NCBI GenBank assembly: GCA_002311915.1 | Contig: DCAF01000059.1 | Span: forward strand, 1 to 30,480 | Direction: 5' to 3' | Source of the DNA: Sulfurovum sp. UBA1140 | GTDB taxonomy: Bacteria > Campylobacterota > Campylobacteria > Campylobacterales > Sulfurovaceae | Length of the DNA: 30,480 nt | Shown here: positions 8,826-14,619 of the stretch, in pieces | How the letters are laid out: every line of letters begins with the position of its first letter | How positions within the stretch are numbered: the first letter of the stretch is position 1 | Made by a program: the position numbers and the translations under genes | Notes under the pieces: generated by a model | The model's input: only the letters and a program-made list of their open reading frames with translations | The model's database searches: none | What the model was told of the DNA's origin: nothing

Positions 8826-9641
8826 ATGATAACCGTTGTCATTACTGGTTGCTCTTCGGGGATAGGTTTAGAGACGGCTAAGTATTTGAAAACTCAATCA
8901 ATTAAGGTCTATCCTACAGTACGAAACAGGAAAGATCTACTGGTGCTAAAAGCATTGGGGTTTGAAAATACCTTGCAATTAGATGTTACCAAATCTGATG
9001 AGGTCTCTACTGTAATTAAAACAGTTTTAAAAAAAGAGGGTAGAATAGATGTTTGGTTTAATAATGCAGGATTTGGACAACCTGGTGCAATAGAGGATCT
9101 CTCTACCGAGGTCTTAAGAGAGCAGTTTGAGATCAATGTTTTTGGTCTGCATGAGTGTACCCGACAGATTATTCCTGTAATGCGTTCTCAGGGGCAAGGG
9201 AAAATTATTCAGCACAGCTCTGTGTTGGGTTTGGTCTCGCTTTTAGGTCGAGGGGCTTATAATGCTAGTAAATATGCAATTGAGGGGTTAACGGATACCC
9301 TTCGTTTAGAGCTCAAAGGCACCAATATTCATGCTGTTTTACTTAACACGGGACCCATTACCAGTGATTTTCGTAAAAATGCAATGCAGAAACTTCAAGA
9401 GAATATTGATATGGAAAACACCTTGTTTAAAGAGAAGTATCAAAAAAGTCTTTTGGCTGATAAAGGTAAAGTACCTTTTAATGAAGAGGCACGTTCTGTA
9501 GCAAAAGTGGTGTATAAAATTATATTGGATGATACGCCAAAACCTCGATATTACATCACCAAAGCGACTTATCTTCTAGGATACTTGAAACGACTCTTAA
9601 GTACCTATTTTATGGATAAAATTTTAGCTAAAATTGGCTAA
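8826..9641 (+). CDS. Short-chain dehydrogenase/reductase (SDR family)
   Basis: A 271-residue classical SDR. The Rossmann nucleotide-binding motif is TGCSSGIG (7-14), the NNAG motif lies at 79-82, and the catalytic set is Ser131/132, Tyr145 and Lys149 (YNASK). The region after the core contains NTGPITSDFRKNA. It is followed by a roughly 70-residue extension ending in a hydrophobic, basic stretch (YLLGYLKRLLSTYFMDKIL) that could touch the membrane. The residue after strand beta-2 is not acidic (TVRNRK), which suggests NADP(H). The substrate cannot be deduced. The ATG directly follows the trpC stop (TAGATG). The gene ends the plus-strand run; a promoter for mogA lies just downstream. Confidence 0.9.
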   Translation: MITVVITGCSSGIGLETAKYLKTQSIKVYPTVRNRKDLLVLKALGFENTLQLDVTKSDEVSTVIKTVLKKEGRIDVWFNNAGFGQPGAIEDLSTEVLREQFEINVFGLHECTRQIIPVMRSQGQGKIIQHSSVLGLVSLLGRGAYNASKYAIEGLTDTLRLELKGTNIHAVLLNTGPITSDFRKNAMQKLQENIDMENTLFKEKYQKSLLADKGKVPFNEEARSVAKVVYKIILDDTPKPRYYITKATYLLGYLKRLLSTYFMDKILAKIG

Positions 9642-9661
9642 TTTTTAATTTTAAAACTTTT

Positions 9662-9670
9662 TGATATAAT
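9662..9670 (+). promoter_or_regulatory. Putative extended -10 promoter of mogA
   Basis: TGATATAAT (TGN plus a perfect TATAAT hexamer at 9665-9670) lies 27 bases upstream of the mogA ATG, in an AT-rich stretch of alternating A and T runs. No obvious -35 box is visible, as is common in this phylum. It sits in a 55-base intergenic gap, the first real gap after a long series of touching genes, so a new transcription unit here is plausible. Confidence 0.5.
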
Positions 9671-9696
9671 CCATTTAAATTAAAATAGGATAAAAA

Positions 9697-10230
9697 ATGG
9701 ATAAAATTAAAATAGGTGTGGTCACTGCAAGTGATAGAGCAAGTCAAGGAATTTATGAAGATATATCGGGTGTGGCAATTATGGATACCATGAAAGAGTA
9801 TTTACTTAATGAGTGTACTTATGAGTACCGATGTATTCCTGATGAACAAGCCATTATAGAAGCAACGCTTATTGAATTGGCTCGTGATAAAAATTGCGAT
9901 CTTATTGTTACGACAGGAGGCACAGGACCTGCTCCTAGAGACGTAACCACCGAGGCTACTGAAAATGTATGTCAAAAACTTCTTCCTGGATTTGGAGAGC
10001 AGATGAGATCGGTGAGTCTTCAATATGTGCCAACAGCCATACTCTCTCGACAAACAGCAGGTATTTGTGATGGTGCTTTGATTATTAACCTTCCTGGAAA
10101 ACCAAAATCAATTCGTGAATGTCTTGATGCTGTATTTCCTGCTGTACCTTACTGTATTGACCTTATTGGTGGTTCGTTTATGGAAGCCAATACCGATGTT
10201 ATTAAAATTTTTAGACCAAAGAGTAAATAA
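9697..10230 (+). CDS. mogA: Molybdopterin adenylyltransferase MogA
   Basis: The 177-residue protein adenylylates molybdopterin before molybdate insertion in molybdenum (or tungsten) cofactor synthesis. It is close to E. coli MogA throughout: IGVVTASDRASQG at the N-terminus, TTGGTGPAPRDVTTEAT (72-88) as the MPT/ATP-binding loop with Asp82, PGFGEQMR, VPTAILSRQ, and NLPGKPKSI before the C-terminal VPYCIDLI and FRPKSK. MoaB-type paralogues lack this C-terminal FRPKS ending, so MogA is the better call. The stop and the ATG of the next small gene share a base (TAATG), suggesting translational coupling. No other cofactor genes lie within the window. Confidence 0.93.
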   Translation: MDKIKIGVVTASDRASQGIYEDISGVAIMDTMKEYLLNECTYEYRCIPDEQAIIEATLIELARDKNCDLIVTTGGTGPAPRDVTTEATENVCQKLLPGFGEQMRSVSLQYVPTAILSRQTAGICDGALIINLPGKPKSIRECLDAVFPAVPYCIDLIGGSFMEANTDVIKIFRPKSK

Positions 10231-10439
10231 TGGATGTTGCATTTATAGAGAAAAAGCTACAAGAGATATATGCAGAGCTTGAAGTTGAGGTCATGGAGGT
10301 ATTGATGGATGAATCTTTAGATAAGAAGCAGACCAATCTAAGAATGAAACCCTTGAAGTCAACCAAGCAGATTTTAAAAAATGCACTTGATAGTATTAAA
10401 ATGGTAGAGAAGTTATCAAAAGAGGAGATGGAGCAATGA
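10230..10439 (+). CDS. Small helical protein of unknown function
   Basis: This 69-residue, highly charged protein is predicted from its composition to be mostly alpha-helical: repeating hydrophobic spacing in FIEKKLQEIYAELEVEVMEVLMDES, then a Lys-rich link and KQILKNALDSIKMVEKLSKEE. It has no signal peptide, membrane segment, cysteine or recognisable motif. The start overlaps the mogA stop (TAATG) and its TGA overlaps the ATG of the following membrane protein (ATGA). This tight packing supports it as a real, translated gene. I do not recognise the family. Confidence 0.65.
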   Translation: MDVAFIEKKLQEIYAELEVEVMEVLMDESLDKKQTNLRMKPLKSTKQILKNALDSIKMVEKLSKEEMEQ

Positions 10440-10666
10440 GAAATCTCCTCTTAATTTCACTTTTAAGTAATATTTCTTTTGCCAATGAAAATATTCAAAA
10501 AATTGAACCAACCATGCCGTGGATGATACCTTGGATACTAAGCTGTTTACTTATTATAGGGTTACTTTTTTGGTCTTTTTATAAAGCAATGAAAACCAAT
10601 AATCCTAAATATGGTTATGTTATTCTTTTGGGAATTGTCTTAATGATTGCAATGTTTTATATCTAA
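10436..10666 (+). CDS. Small membrane protein of unknown function
   Basis: The 76-residue product begins with a short signal-like hydrophobic segment (MRNLLLISLLSNISFA) with a plausible cleavage site after FA. Two likely membrane helices follow, around residues 31-50 (IPWILSCLLIIGLLFWSFY) and 59-76 (YGYVILLGIVLMIAMFYI), separated by a short basic loop. There are no conserved cysteines or histidines. The start overlaps the stop of the preceding small gene by four bases. I do not recognise the family; its position next to envelope genes (OmpA-like, coiled-coil) suggests an inner-membrane role, which is inference only. Confidence 0.6.
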   Translation: MRNLLLISLLSNISFANENIQKIEPTMPWMIPWILSCLLIIGLLFWSFYKAMKTNNPKYGYVILLGIVLMIAMFYI

Positions 10667-10682
10667 TTCGATTATTTTATAA

Positions 10683-10688
10683 TATAAT
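10683..10688 (+). promoter_or_regulatory. Putative -10 element upstream of the OmpA-family gene
   Basis: A perfect TATAAT hexamer lies 38 bases upstream of the ATG of the OmpA-family gene, within TTTTATAATATAATACGAC; the overlapping upstream TATAAT at 10678-10683 is an alternative. No -35 box is clear. It suggests that the OmpA/coiled-coil pair can be transcribed separately from mogA. Confidence 0.45.
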
Positions 10689-10726
10689 ACGACAGAAAAT
10701 GTTATTTAAAAGTAAGGATTAAAAAT

Positions 10727-11758
10727 ATGAAATATAGTAGTAAAATACTTCTTTTTGGCTCTTTTGGGTCACTGTTGTTGATATTTCTCTGTTTGTATGT
10801 TAACTTAGAGAAGTTTGCATTAAAATCAGAGACAATGTCAGTAGAGGAGTTTGAAGTAATAGCCCAGACCAAACCGATTACAAAGGTTATAGAGCCAATT
10901 AAAGCCATTGACTCAAAAGCAGAAGTAGAGCGGTTAAAACCATCATTGCTTGATTATACCATTGCCAATCAAGTATTGACCATTGCGGGGGAGTTGCCTA
11001 TTCTTGAAAATAGTGATAGGTTAAAAATTGCCATGATGAAACGATGTGAAGTGGTCACATGTGAAAGAACCATTATGTTTTCAAAAGATCAAGAGAACCC
11101 CTCATGGAAGCGTTTAGCTCAAGAGGTTATTGAACTTTTTAATGATGAAAATATTACGCTGGTTGATTTTACATTAAGTAATGAGCGTATTCATATTGAT
11201 GGTGAATTGCCTTCTGCTCGTGTTAAAGAGAAACTTTTAACGTTGATAACGACCTATAAAGGGTTAAATGAAGTAAATGATACCACCTCAGTTAAAGAGC
11301 CTATTGCGTTAAAAAAAGAACCTATAAAAGAAGAGGTTCATATTAAAGAAGATAGCAATGACTCTATTGAATCGGTTAAGAAGATAGATAACCCTATTTT
11401 ATTGGTACAAGAGGAGATTAACAATCTTTTAAAGAATAAAAAAGTCAATTTCTATAGAAGCCGTGCAAAAATTACCAATAGAGGTAAACGAACACTCGAT
11501 TTAATTATTGCCATTTTAAAGAAAACACCCAATTTAACCATAGAGGTTCAAGGACATACCGATGCTAGTGGCAAAGTTAGGATTAATCAGTGGATTAGTG
11601 AAGAACGTGCTAAGAGTGTTAAAAACTATTTAGGAAGTCGAGGATTAAATCCTAGAGACATAACAGCCAAGGGGTTTGGTGAGACCAAGTTACTTTTAGA
11701 AGATAAACCCTATAGCAGTTTGAATCGGCGTGTAGAGATAGAGATAAAAAGGAGATAG
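10727..11758 (+). CDS. OmpA-family peptidoglycan-binding protein with possible BON-like middle region
   Basis: The 343-residue protein has one N-terminal membrane anchor or uncleaved signal (about 7-26), so the rest is periplasmic. Residues roughly 70-185 contain two similar units, each with a short strand-turn-strand (YTIANQVLTIAGELP, FTLSNERIHIDGELP) followed by a helix, resembling BON-type repeats. A Lys/Glu-rich linker (about 195-220) leads to a C-terminal OmpA domain (about 226-343). This has VQGHTDASG (274-282, with Asp279), ISEERAKSVKNYL and the closing LNRRVEIEI, the residues expected to hold diaminopimelate of peptidoglycan. The arrangement recalls the BON-plus-OmpA layout of mycobacterial ArfA, but it lacks an outer-membrane barrel and so is not OmpA itself. 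It probably forms an envelope unit with the next gene, 2 bases downstream. Confidence 0.8.
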   Translation: MKYSSKILLFGSFGSLLLIFLCLYVNLEKFALKSETMSVEEFEVIAQTKPITKVIEPIKAIDSKAEVERLKPSLLDYTIANQVLTIAGELPILENSDRLKIAMMKRCEVVTCERTIMFSKDQENPSWKRLAQEVIELFNDENITLVDFTLSNERIHIDGELPSARVKEKLLTLITTYKGLNEVNDTTSVKEPIALKKEPIKEEVHIKEDSNDSIESVKKIDNPILLVQEEINNLLKNKKVNFYRSRAKITNRGKRTLDLIIAILKKTPNLTIEVQGHTDASGKVRINQWISEERAKSVKNYLGSRGLNPRDITAKGFGETKLLLEDKPYSSLNRRVEIEIKRR

Positions 11759-11759
11759 A

Positions 11760-12176
11760 GTGATAGAGATGATAGGAAAAATGGCACTATGCCTTATAGT
11801 TGTTTTGTTGTTTGGGTTTTTGATAGGTTGGTTGTTCTCAAAAGCATTAAAGTCTGAAAAGGGTGATATTGAGCTTGATAATGAAGATAGTAGGCTAAAA
11901 GAGCTAGAGAAGCTCTACTCTAACGAGAAAAGAATAACCAATGAGTATAGTAAAAAAAATAGAGAGTTGAAAGGTGAACTGATGAAAAAAGTTAATCTTT
12001 TAAAAGATACTTCGCTAGTAGTCGATGAGTTAAGGAAAGGTTCTACACAAAAAGATAAAAATATTGCTCGAGTGAATGAACTAGAGATGTTGTTAGAGAG
12101 AAAAGAGAGTGAACTACGTGAGTTTGAAACAGTTTTAATCAAAGCAGAAGATATGATTGAAAAATTAAGAGGGTAA
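11760..12176 (+). CDS. Membrane-anchored coiled-coil protein of unknown function
   Basis: A GTG start at 11760 follows GGAG by five bases and lies 2 bases after the stop of the OmpA-family gene, so the two are probably co-translated. The 138 residues comprise one N-terminal membrane helix (about 8-28, ALCLIVVLLFGFLIGWLFS) followed by about 100 strongly charged residues with heptad-like spacing (LKELEKLYSNEKRITNEY, VNELEMLLERKESELREFE), which indicates a long coiled coil. The loop between is acidic. No enzymatic motif is visible. Proteins of this shape often tether or space envelope complexes, and the neighbour suggests a link to peptidoglycan; this is inference. A hairpin terminator follows. 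Confidence 0.65.
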   Translation: MIEMIGKMALCLIVVLLFGFLIGWLFSKALKSEKGDIELDNEDSRLKELEKLYSNEKRITNEYSKKNRELKGELMKKVNLLKDTSLVVDELRKGSTQKDKNIARVNELEMLLERKESELREFETVLIKAEDMIEKLRG

Positions 12177-12185
12177 TTGAAATAT

Positions 12186-12213
12186 AAATGCTCTCTGTAC
12201 TTAGAGAGTGTTT
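12186..12213. terminator. Bidirectional hairpin terminator
   Basis: An 11-base-pair hairpin (AAATGCTCTCT with AGAGAGTGTTT, two G-T wobbles, six-base loop) lies 9 bases after the coiled-coil gene. It is followed by TTTATTAATTT on the plus strand and preceded by A-rich sequence, so it can also work on the minus strand for the convergent TnpB-SWIM reading frame that ends at 12220. Confidence 0.7.
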
Positions 12214-12219
12214 ATTAAT

Positions 12220-12618
12220 TTACCTTCTACTTCTCCAAAAACTACTAGTTGCCAAAATATGCTCACAAGGACCTTTATTCAATTTATTTTGCCCAAAATA
12301 CCAACAGTCACAAGAGGCATCTTTAAGCTTCATCTCATTGTCTATGACCAAACAAGTTTGAGAAGTAAATTTAGGATCAACCTTTAACAGTTGTCCACCT
12401 TTTTCATTCAACTTATATTCTAGTAACTCAAAAAACAATCCCCAGCTTTGTTGAGTAATGACACGATTTAATCCTCGTTTTGCTTTTGCATTTTTAGAGG
12501 GCTTTTCTATCGTGCCTTTTGTTTTTGATGTCATGTTTTTAATTTTTAAATCTTCCACTACCACAGTTTGATTTTCACTGTATGATTTTGAAAGTTTATG
12601 TAAAAAATCTTTGCGCAT
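12220..12618 (-). pseudogene. TnpB remnant fused in frame to a SWIM zinc-finger tail
   Basis: This 132-residue open frame is a chimera. Residues 1-89 are the middle of an IS200/IS605-type TnpB (OrfB): RKDFLHKLS, the RuvC-II-like VVVEDLKIKNM with Glu22, LNRVITQQSWGLFFELLEYK, and LLKVDPKFTSQTC, which ends at the first Cys of the TnpB zinc ribbon. From about residue 90 the sequence changes to KLKDASCDCWYFGQNKLNKG and then PCEHILA. That is a SWIM motif, CxC-x12-CxH (C103, C105, C118, H120), which does not belong to TnpB. Both TnpB RuvC aspartates (N-terminal GIDLG and C-terminal site) are absent, so no nuclease activity is expected. TnpB-like sequence continues upstream of the ATG. It is most likely debris of an insertion and deletion; whether the chimera is expressed is unknown. 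Confidence 0.75.
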
Positions 12619-12681
12619 ATTTGCTATTCTAAGATTTTGTTTGGCTATTTTAGCTTTTGCTTTAGCACGATTGTTTGAATT
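12350..12681 (-). mobile_element. Decayed IS200/IS605-family tnpB fragment
   Basis: Continuing the frame upstream of the ATG at 12616-12618 gives NSNNRAKAKAKIAKQNLRIAN directly before MRKDFLHKLS, the usual TnpB order (SNNRxKAKxKIAKxHxxIxNxRKDFLHKLS). Similarity starts near 12681; the frame is closed by a TAA at 12721-12723. So only the central third of TnpB is present: the N-terminal domain, the first RuvC aspartate, the complete zinc ribbon and the last RuvC motif are gone. No tnpA (HUH Y1 transposase) is found nearby, and no intact element ends are recognised. Confidence 0.75.
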
Positions 12682-12720
12682 CCAATGACAAAAAGATTGT
12701 TTTGAAGTAGTAAAGATTCG

Positions 12721-12882
12721 TTAGACTTTTTTGTTTAAATCAGCAATAAAAGCATTACCGATAAAACCAATGCTATTCTCTCTTTGAATAGTATATTTTT
12801 TTAAATAAGTTTGTATTGAAGTAGTTTGGAGAAGATTTAAAAGTACAAGAGTCTTCGTACACTCAAATATTAGCCTGTTCAA
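12721..12882 (-). pseudogene. Short orphan reading frame, possible gene remnant
   Basis: An open frame of 53 codons starts at a TTG (12880-12882) and stops immediately before the TnpB remnant frame begins. Its product starts LNRLIFECTKTLVLLNLLQ and ends NSIGFIGNAFIADLNKKV. I do not recognise the family, there is no good ribosome-binding site, and the frame begins inside or beside the large inverted repeat. It may be the tail of a lost gene or simply chance; listed because it occupies an otherwise unexplained stretch. Confidence 0.2.
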
Positions 12883-13158
12883 CTCGACACAAATAACGCA
12901 TGGTAATGCACTATTTGTCTTTACAAGACCACTACGAAATATGCATTACCATGCGTTATTTGTAATAGTAAAGAATAGGTTAATGACGCTTTGTTAGACT
13001 CTATACATATATGGTGATACACCATACGGATTGCAAGGTTCTCTTGTACTTTCTAGGGAAATTATAACTTTAAATAGATAATTTATAACTTAAATTATTA
13101 ATAAAAAAATATAGAGTGTTAAAAACTTTGATAAATCCCATGAAATAGGAGTTGTAGG
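12724..13158. other. Gene-poor stretch between TnpB debris and tRNA
   Basis: About 435 bases without a convincing gene. It holds the 53-codon orphan frame, the 22-bp-arm inverted repeat, a small perfect hairpin TATGGTG-ATA-CACCATA (13010-13026), and AT-rich sequence with an imperfect direct repeat (ATTATAACTTTAAAT near 13070, ATTTATAACTTAAAT near 13081). GTTAGAC occurs twice (12720-12726, 12993-12999). No duplicate of the tRNA 3' end was seen on the far side of the region. Confidence 0.6.
12889..12963. repeat. Large inverted repeat with 22-bp perfect arms and nested hairpin
   Basis: Arms at 12889-12910 and 12942-12963 are perfect reverse complements over 22 bases; the inner end of the left arm reads GCATGGTAATGCA. 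The 31-base centre is itself structured: TATTT (12912-12916) can pair with AAATA (12937-12941), and GTCTT-TAC-AAGAC (12917-12929) forms a smaller hairpin. The whole 75-base unit could fold into one long cruciform or RNA hairpin. There is no T-run directly after either arm and no matching flanking duplication. A small palindromic or MITE-like element, or the end structure of a mobile element, are the main options. Confidence 0.75.
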
Positions 13159-13235
13159 TGGTGGGTCCTCGGGGACTCGAACCCCGGACCACTCGGTTAT
13201 GAGCCGAGTGCTCTAACCAGCTGAGCTAAAGACCC
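13159..13235 (-). tRNA. tRNA with CAU anticodon (elongator Met or lysidine-type Ile2)
   Basis: A complete 77-base cloverleaf is encoded on the minus strand with a genomic CCA. The acceptor stem pairs GGGTCTT with AGGACCC (one U-G pair). The D arm is GCTC-AGCTGGTTA-GAGC, the anticodon stem-loop is CTCGG-CTCATAA-CCGAG with CAT at 13199-13201, the variable loop is TGGTC, and the T arm is CGGGG-TTCGAGT-CCCCG. CAU is read by initiator, elongator Met and, after lysidine modification by TilS, minor Ile tRNA. The pairing of the first acceptor base rules against an initiator. The general look (CTTTAGCTCAG start, GGCTCATAACC anticodon region) resembles bacterial tRNA-Ile2, but I cannot separate it from elongator Met by eye. 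It lies 13 bases downstream of rodA. Confidence 0.95.
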
Positions 13236-13248
13236 ACCTGCGAAAATA

Positions 13249-14385
13249 CTAGCGACGGTTATGCCTCATCATCGTTATTTTCGAGTCAGAATTATACATA
13301 AAATAGAAACGAAAAGCAAGTAAATTCTCTAAAATTCCAAAAAGTATTGCAAAAATGATAAAAGAAGTTCCTCCGTGGCTAAACATGGGCAGTGGAAGCC
13401 CCACAACAGGAGCCAATCCCATGGTCATTGAGATGTTGACTGCCATATAAATAAAGAATAAAAAGGCAATTCCCGAAGAGAAAACTTTAACAAAATAGTC
13501 TTTGGGGTTTTTCATAGCAATTTGCAAAAGGTGTAAAATAAGAAAAGCATACATAAAAATGGTAAAAATCATTCCTGTAAATCCAAATCTTTCTCCAAGG
13601 TAAGCAAAGATAAAATCGGTAGAGGAGACAGGTAAAAACTTTAATTGGGTTTGGGTTGCTTCTTCTCTATCTTGTCCATGCATTCCCCCTGAACCAATAG
13701 CAATAATAGATTGTTGGACATGATAGCTAGGTTCACCAATAAAGTTTGCAATTCTCTGTTTTTGGTAGGGTTTTAGAGCATGGGTATAGATAATGGGTGC
13801 TAAAAGCCCTAAAATCAGTAGTATCGTTAGCCATATTCGTACCCGTACTCCAATAATAAAAAGCACACCAAATCCTGTAAGCAGAAGTACCAGCCCTGTT
13901 CCTAAATCGGGTTCTTTGGCAATAAGTATAAAAGGAAGCAGTATATAAAAAGAGAGTCGAAGAAACATCTTTACTCCATATCCATTTTTAGGAGGAGGTG
14001 TTCTAAGAATAACATGACCCAACATCATCAATACGGTAATTTTTATAAATTCTGAAGGTTGTATGGTGAGTCCTGTAAAGGGAATCTCAATCCAACGTTT
14101 GGCTCCAAGTATGCTTTTTCCAAAAAACTCGACATTTAGTAGTAGCAGTAGGTTAAACCAGTAAGAGATGGGAATAAGCCATTGATATTTACGCCAAGGT
14201 ATTAAAAAAGATATAAAGAATACGGCAAAGGCAATGGCATAATAGATCATCTGCTTATTAAATAGCTTGGGGTTTATTTCATAAACTAGGTAGGATGAAA
14301 TAATCAGTAGAGGAATTAATTGTATTATTAAAATAAAATTAAATTGTTGAAGTATTCGTCTATCAAATTGAAACCAATTTCTCAT
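13249..14385 (-). CDS. rodA: Rod-shape peptidoglycan polymerase RodA (SEDS family)
   Basis: A polytopic membrane protein of 378 residues with about ten hydrophobic helices, belonging to the SEDS glycosyltransferases that polymerise lipid II with a class B PBP during elongation. Diagnostic parts are LGAKRWIEIPFTGLTIQPSEFIKI, KEPDLGTGLVLL with the catalytic aspartate region, AIGSGGMHGQ, TQTQLKFLPVSSTDFIFAYLGE, and the closing LPLPMFSHGGTSFI. The TQxQLxFLPxxxTDFIFAxLxE stretch identifies RodA rather than FtsW. The frame stays open to 14481, but I start at ATG 14385 (MRNWFQFDRR). The extra 32 residues are unlike the family, and an AGAGAA site precedes this ATG. The tRNA gene lies just downstream. 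The gene for the partner PBP is not in the window. Confidence 0.93.
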   Translation of the reverse strand: MRNWFQFDRRILQQFNFILIIQLIPLLIISSYLVYEINPKLFNKQMIYYAIAFAVFFISFLIPWRKYQWLIPISYWFNLLLLLNVEFFGKSILGAKRWIEIPFTGLTIQPSEFIKITVLMMLGHVILRTPPPKNGYGVKMFLRLSFYILLPFILIAKEPDLGTGLVLLLTGFGVLFIIGVRVRIWLTILLILGLLAPIIYTHALKPYQKQRIANFIGEPSYHVQQSIIAIGSGGMHGQDREEATQTQLKFLPVSSTDFIFAYLGERFGFTGMIFTIFMYAFLILHLLQIAMKNPKDYFVKVFSSGIAFLFFIYMAVNISMTMGLAPVVGLPLPMFSHGGTSFIIFAILFGILENLLAFRFYFMYNSDSKITMMRHNRR

Positions 14386-14619
14386 ATAATTCTCTATTTT
14401 TTTAAATGGATTATAACAAATGAAGATTAATCTTAAGTATTGATGAGTCTTACAATGGTACATAATAGGGGAGGAGTACATTGGTTGTTATCTATCAATA
14501 TTAAAAGGAGGAATGGGAAAAAACTTTCTCATCACATACTTAAGATATATTTGAAGTATAGCTAAATCGGATAAAATTACTCTTAATTAAATTAGAAATA
14601 GAGTTATTCTTCATAAAAA
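14386..14619. other. Intergenic region upstream of rodA
   Basis: This 234-base stretch between rodA and the helicase gene (both minus strand) is AT-rich. It includes the open but unlikely N-terminal extension of rodA (14386-14481). ATTAGAAAT occurs twice (near 14589 and 14618). No hairpin terminator with a T-run and no RNA gene was recognised; a rodA promoter should lie here but is not clear-cut. Confidence 0.4.

Noticed and set aside
12720..12999. Two GTTAGAC sequences 273 bases apart with a palindrome between, resembling integron attC/cassette boundaries.
   Set aside because: Candidate R'' boxes do not complement the R' boxes well, their spacing from the inverted-repeat arms is asymmetric (about 30 against 6 bases), and no integrase or cassette gene in the expected orientation is present.
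14386..14481. N-terminal extension of rodA to the ATG at 14481.
   Set aside because: The extra 32 residues are unlike RodA proteins, and ATG 14385 gives the normal N-terminus with a ribosome-binding site.
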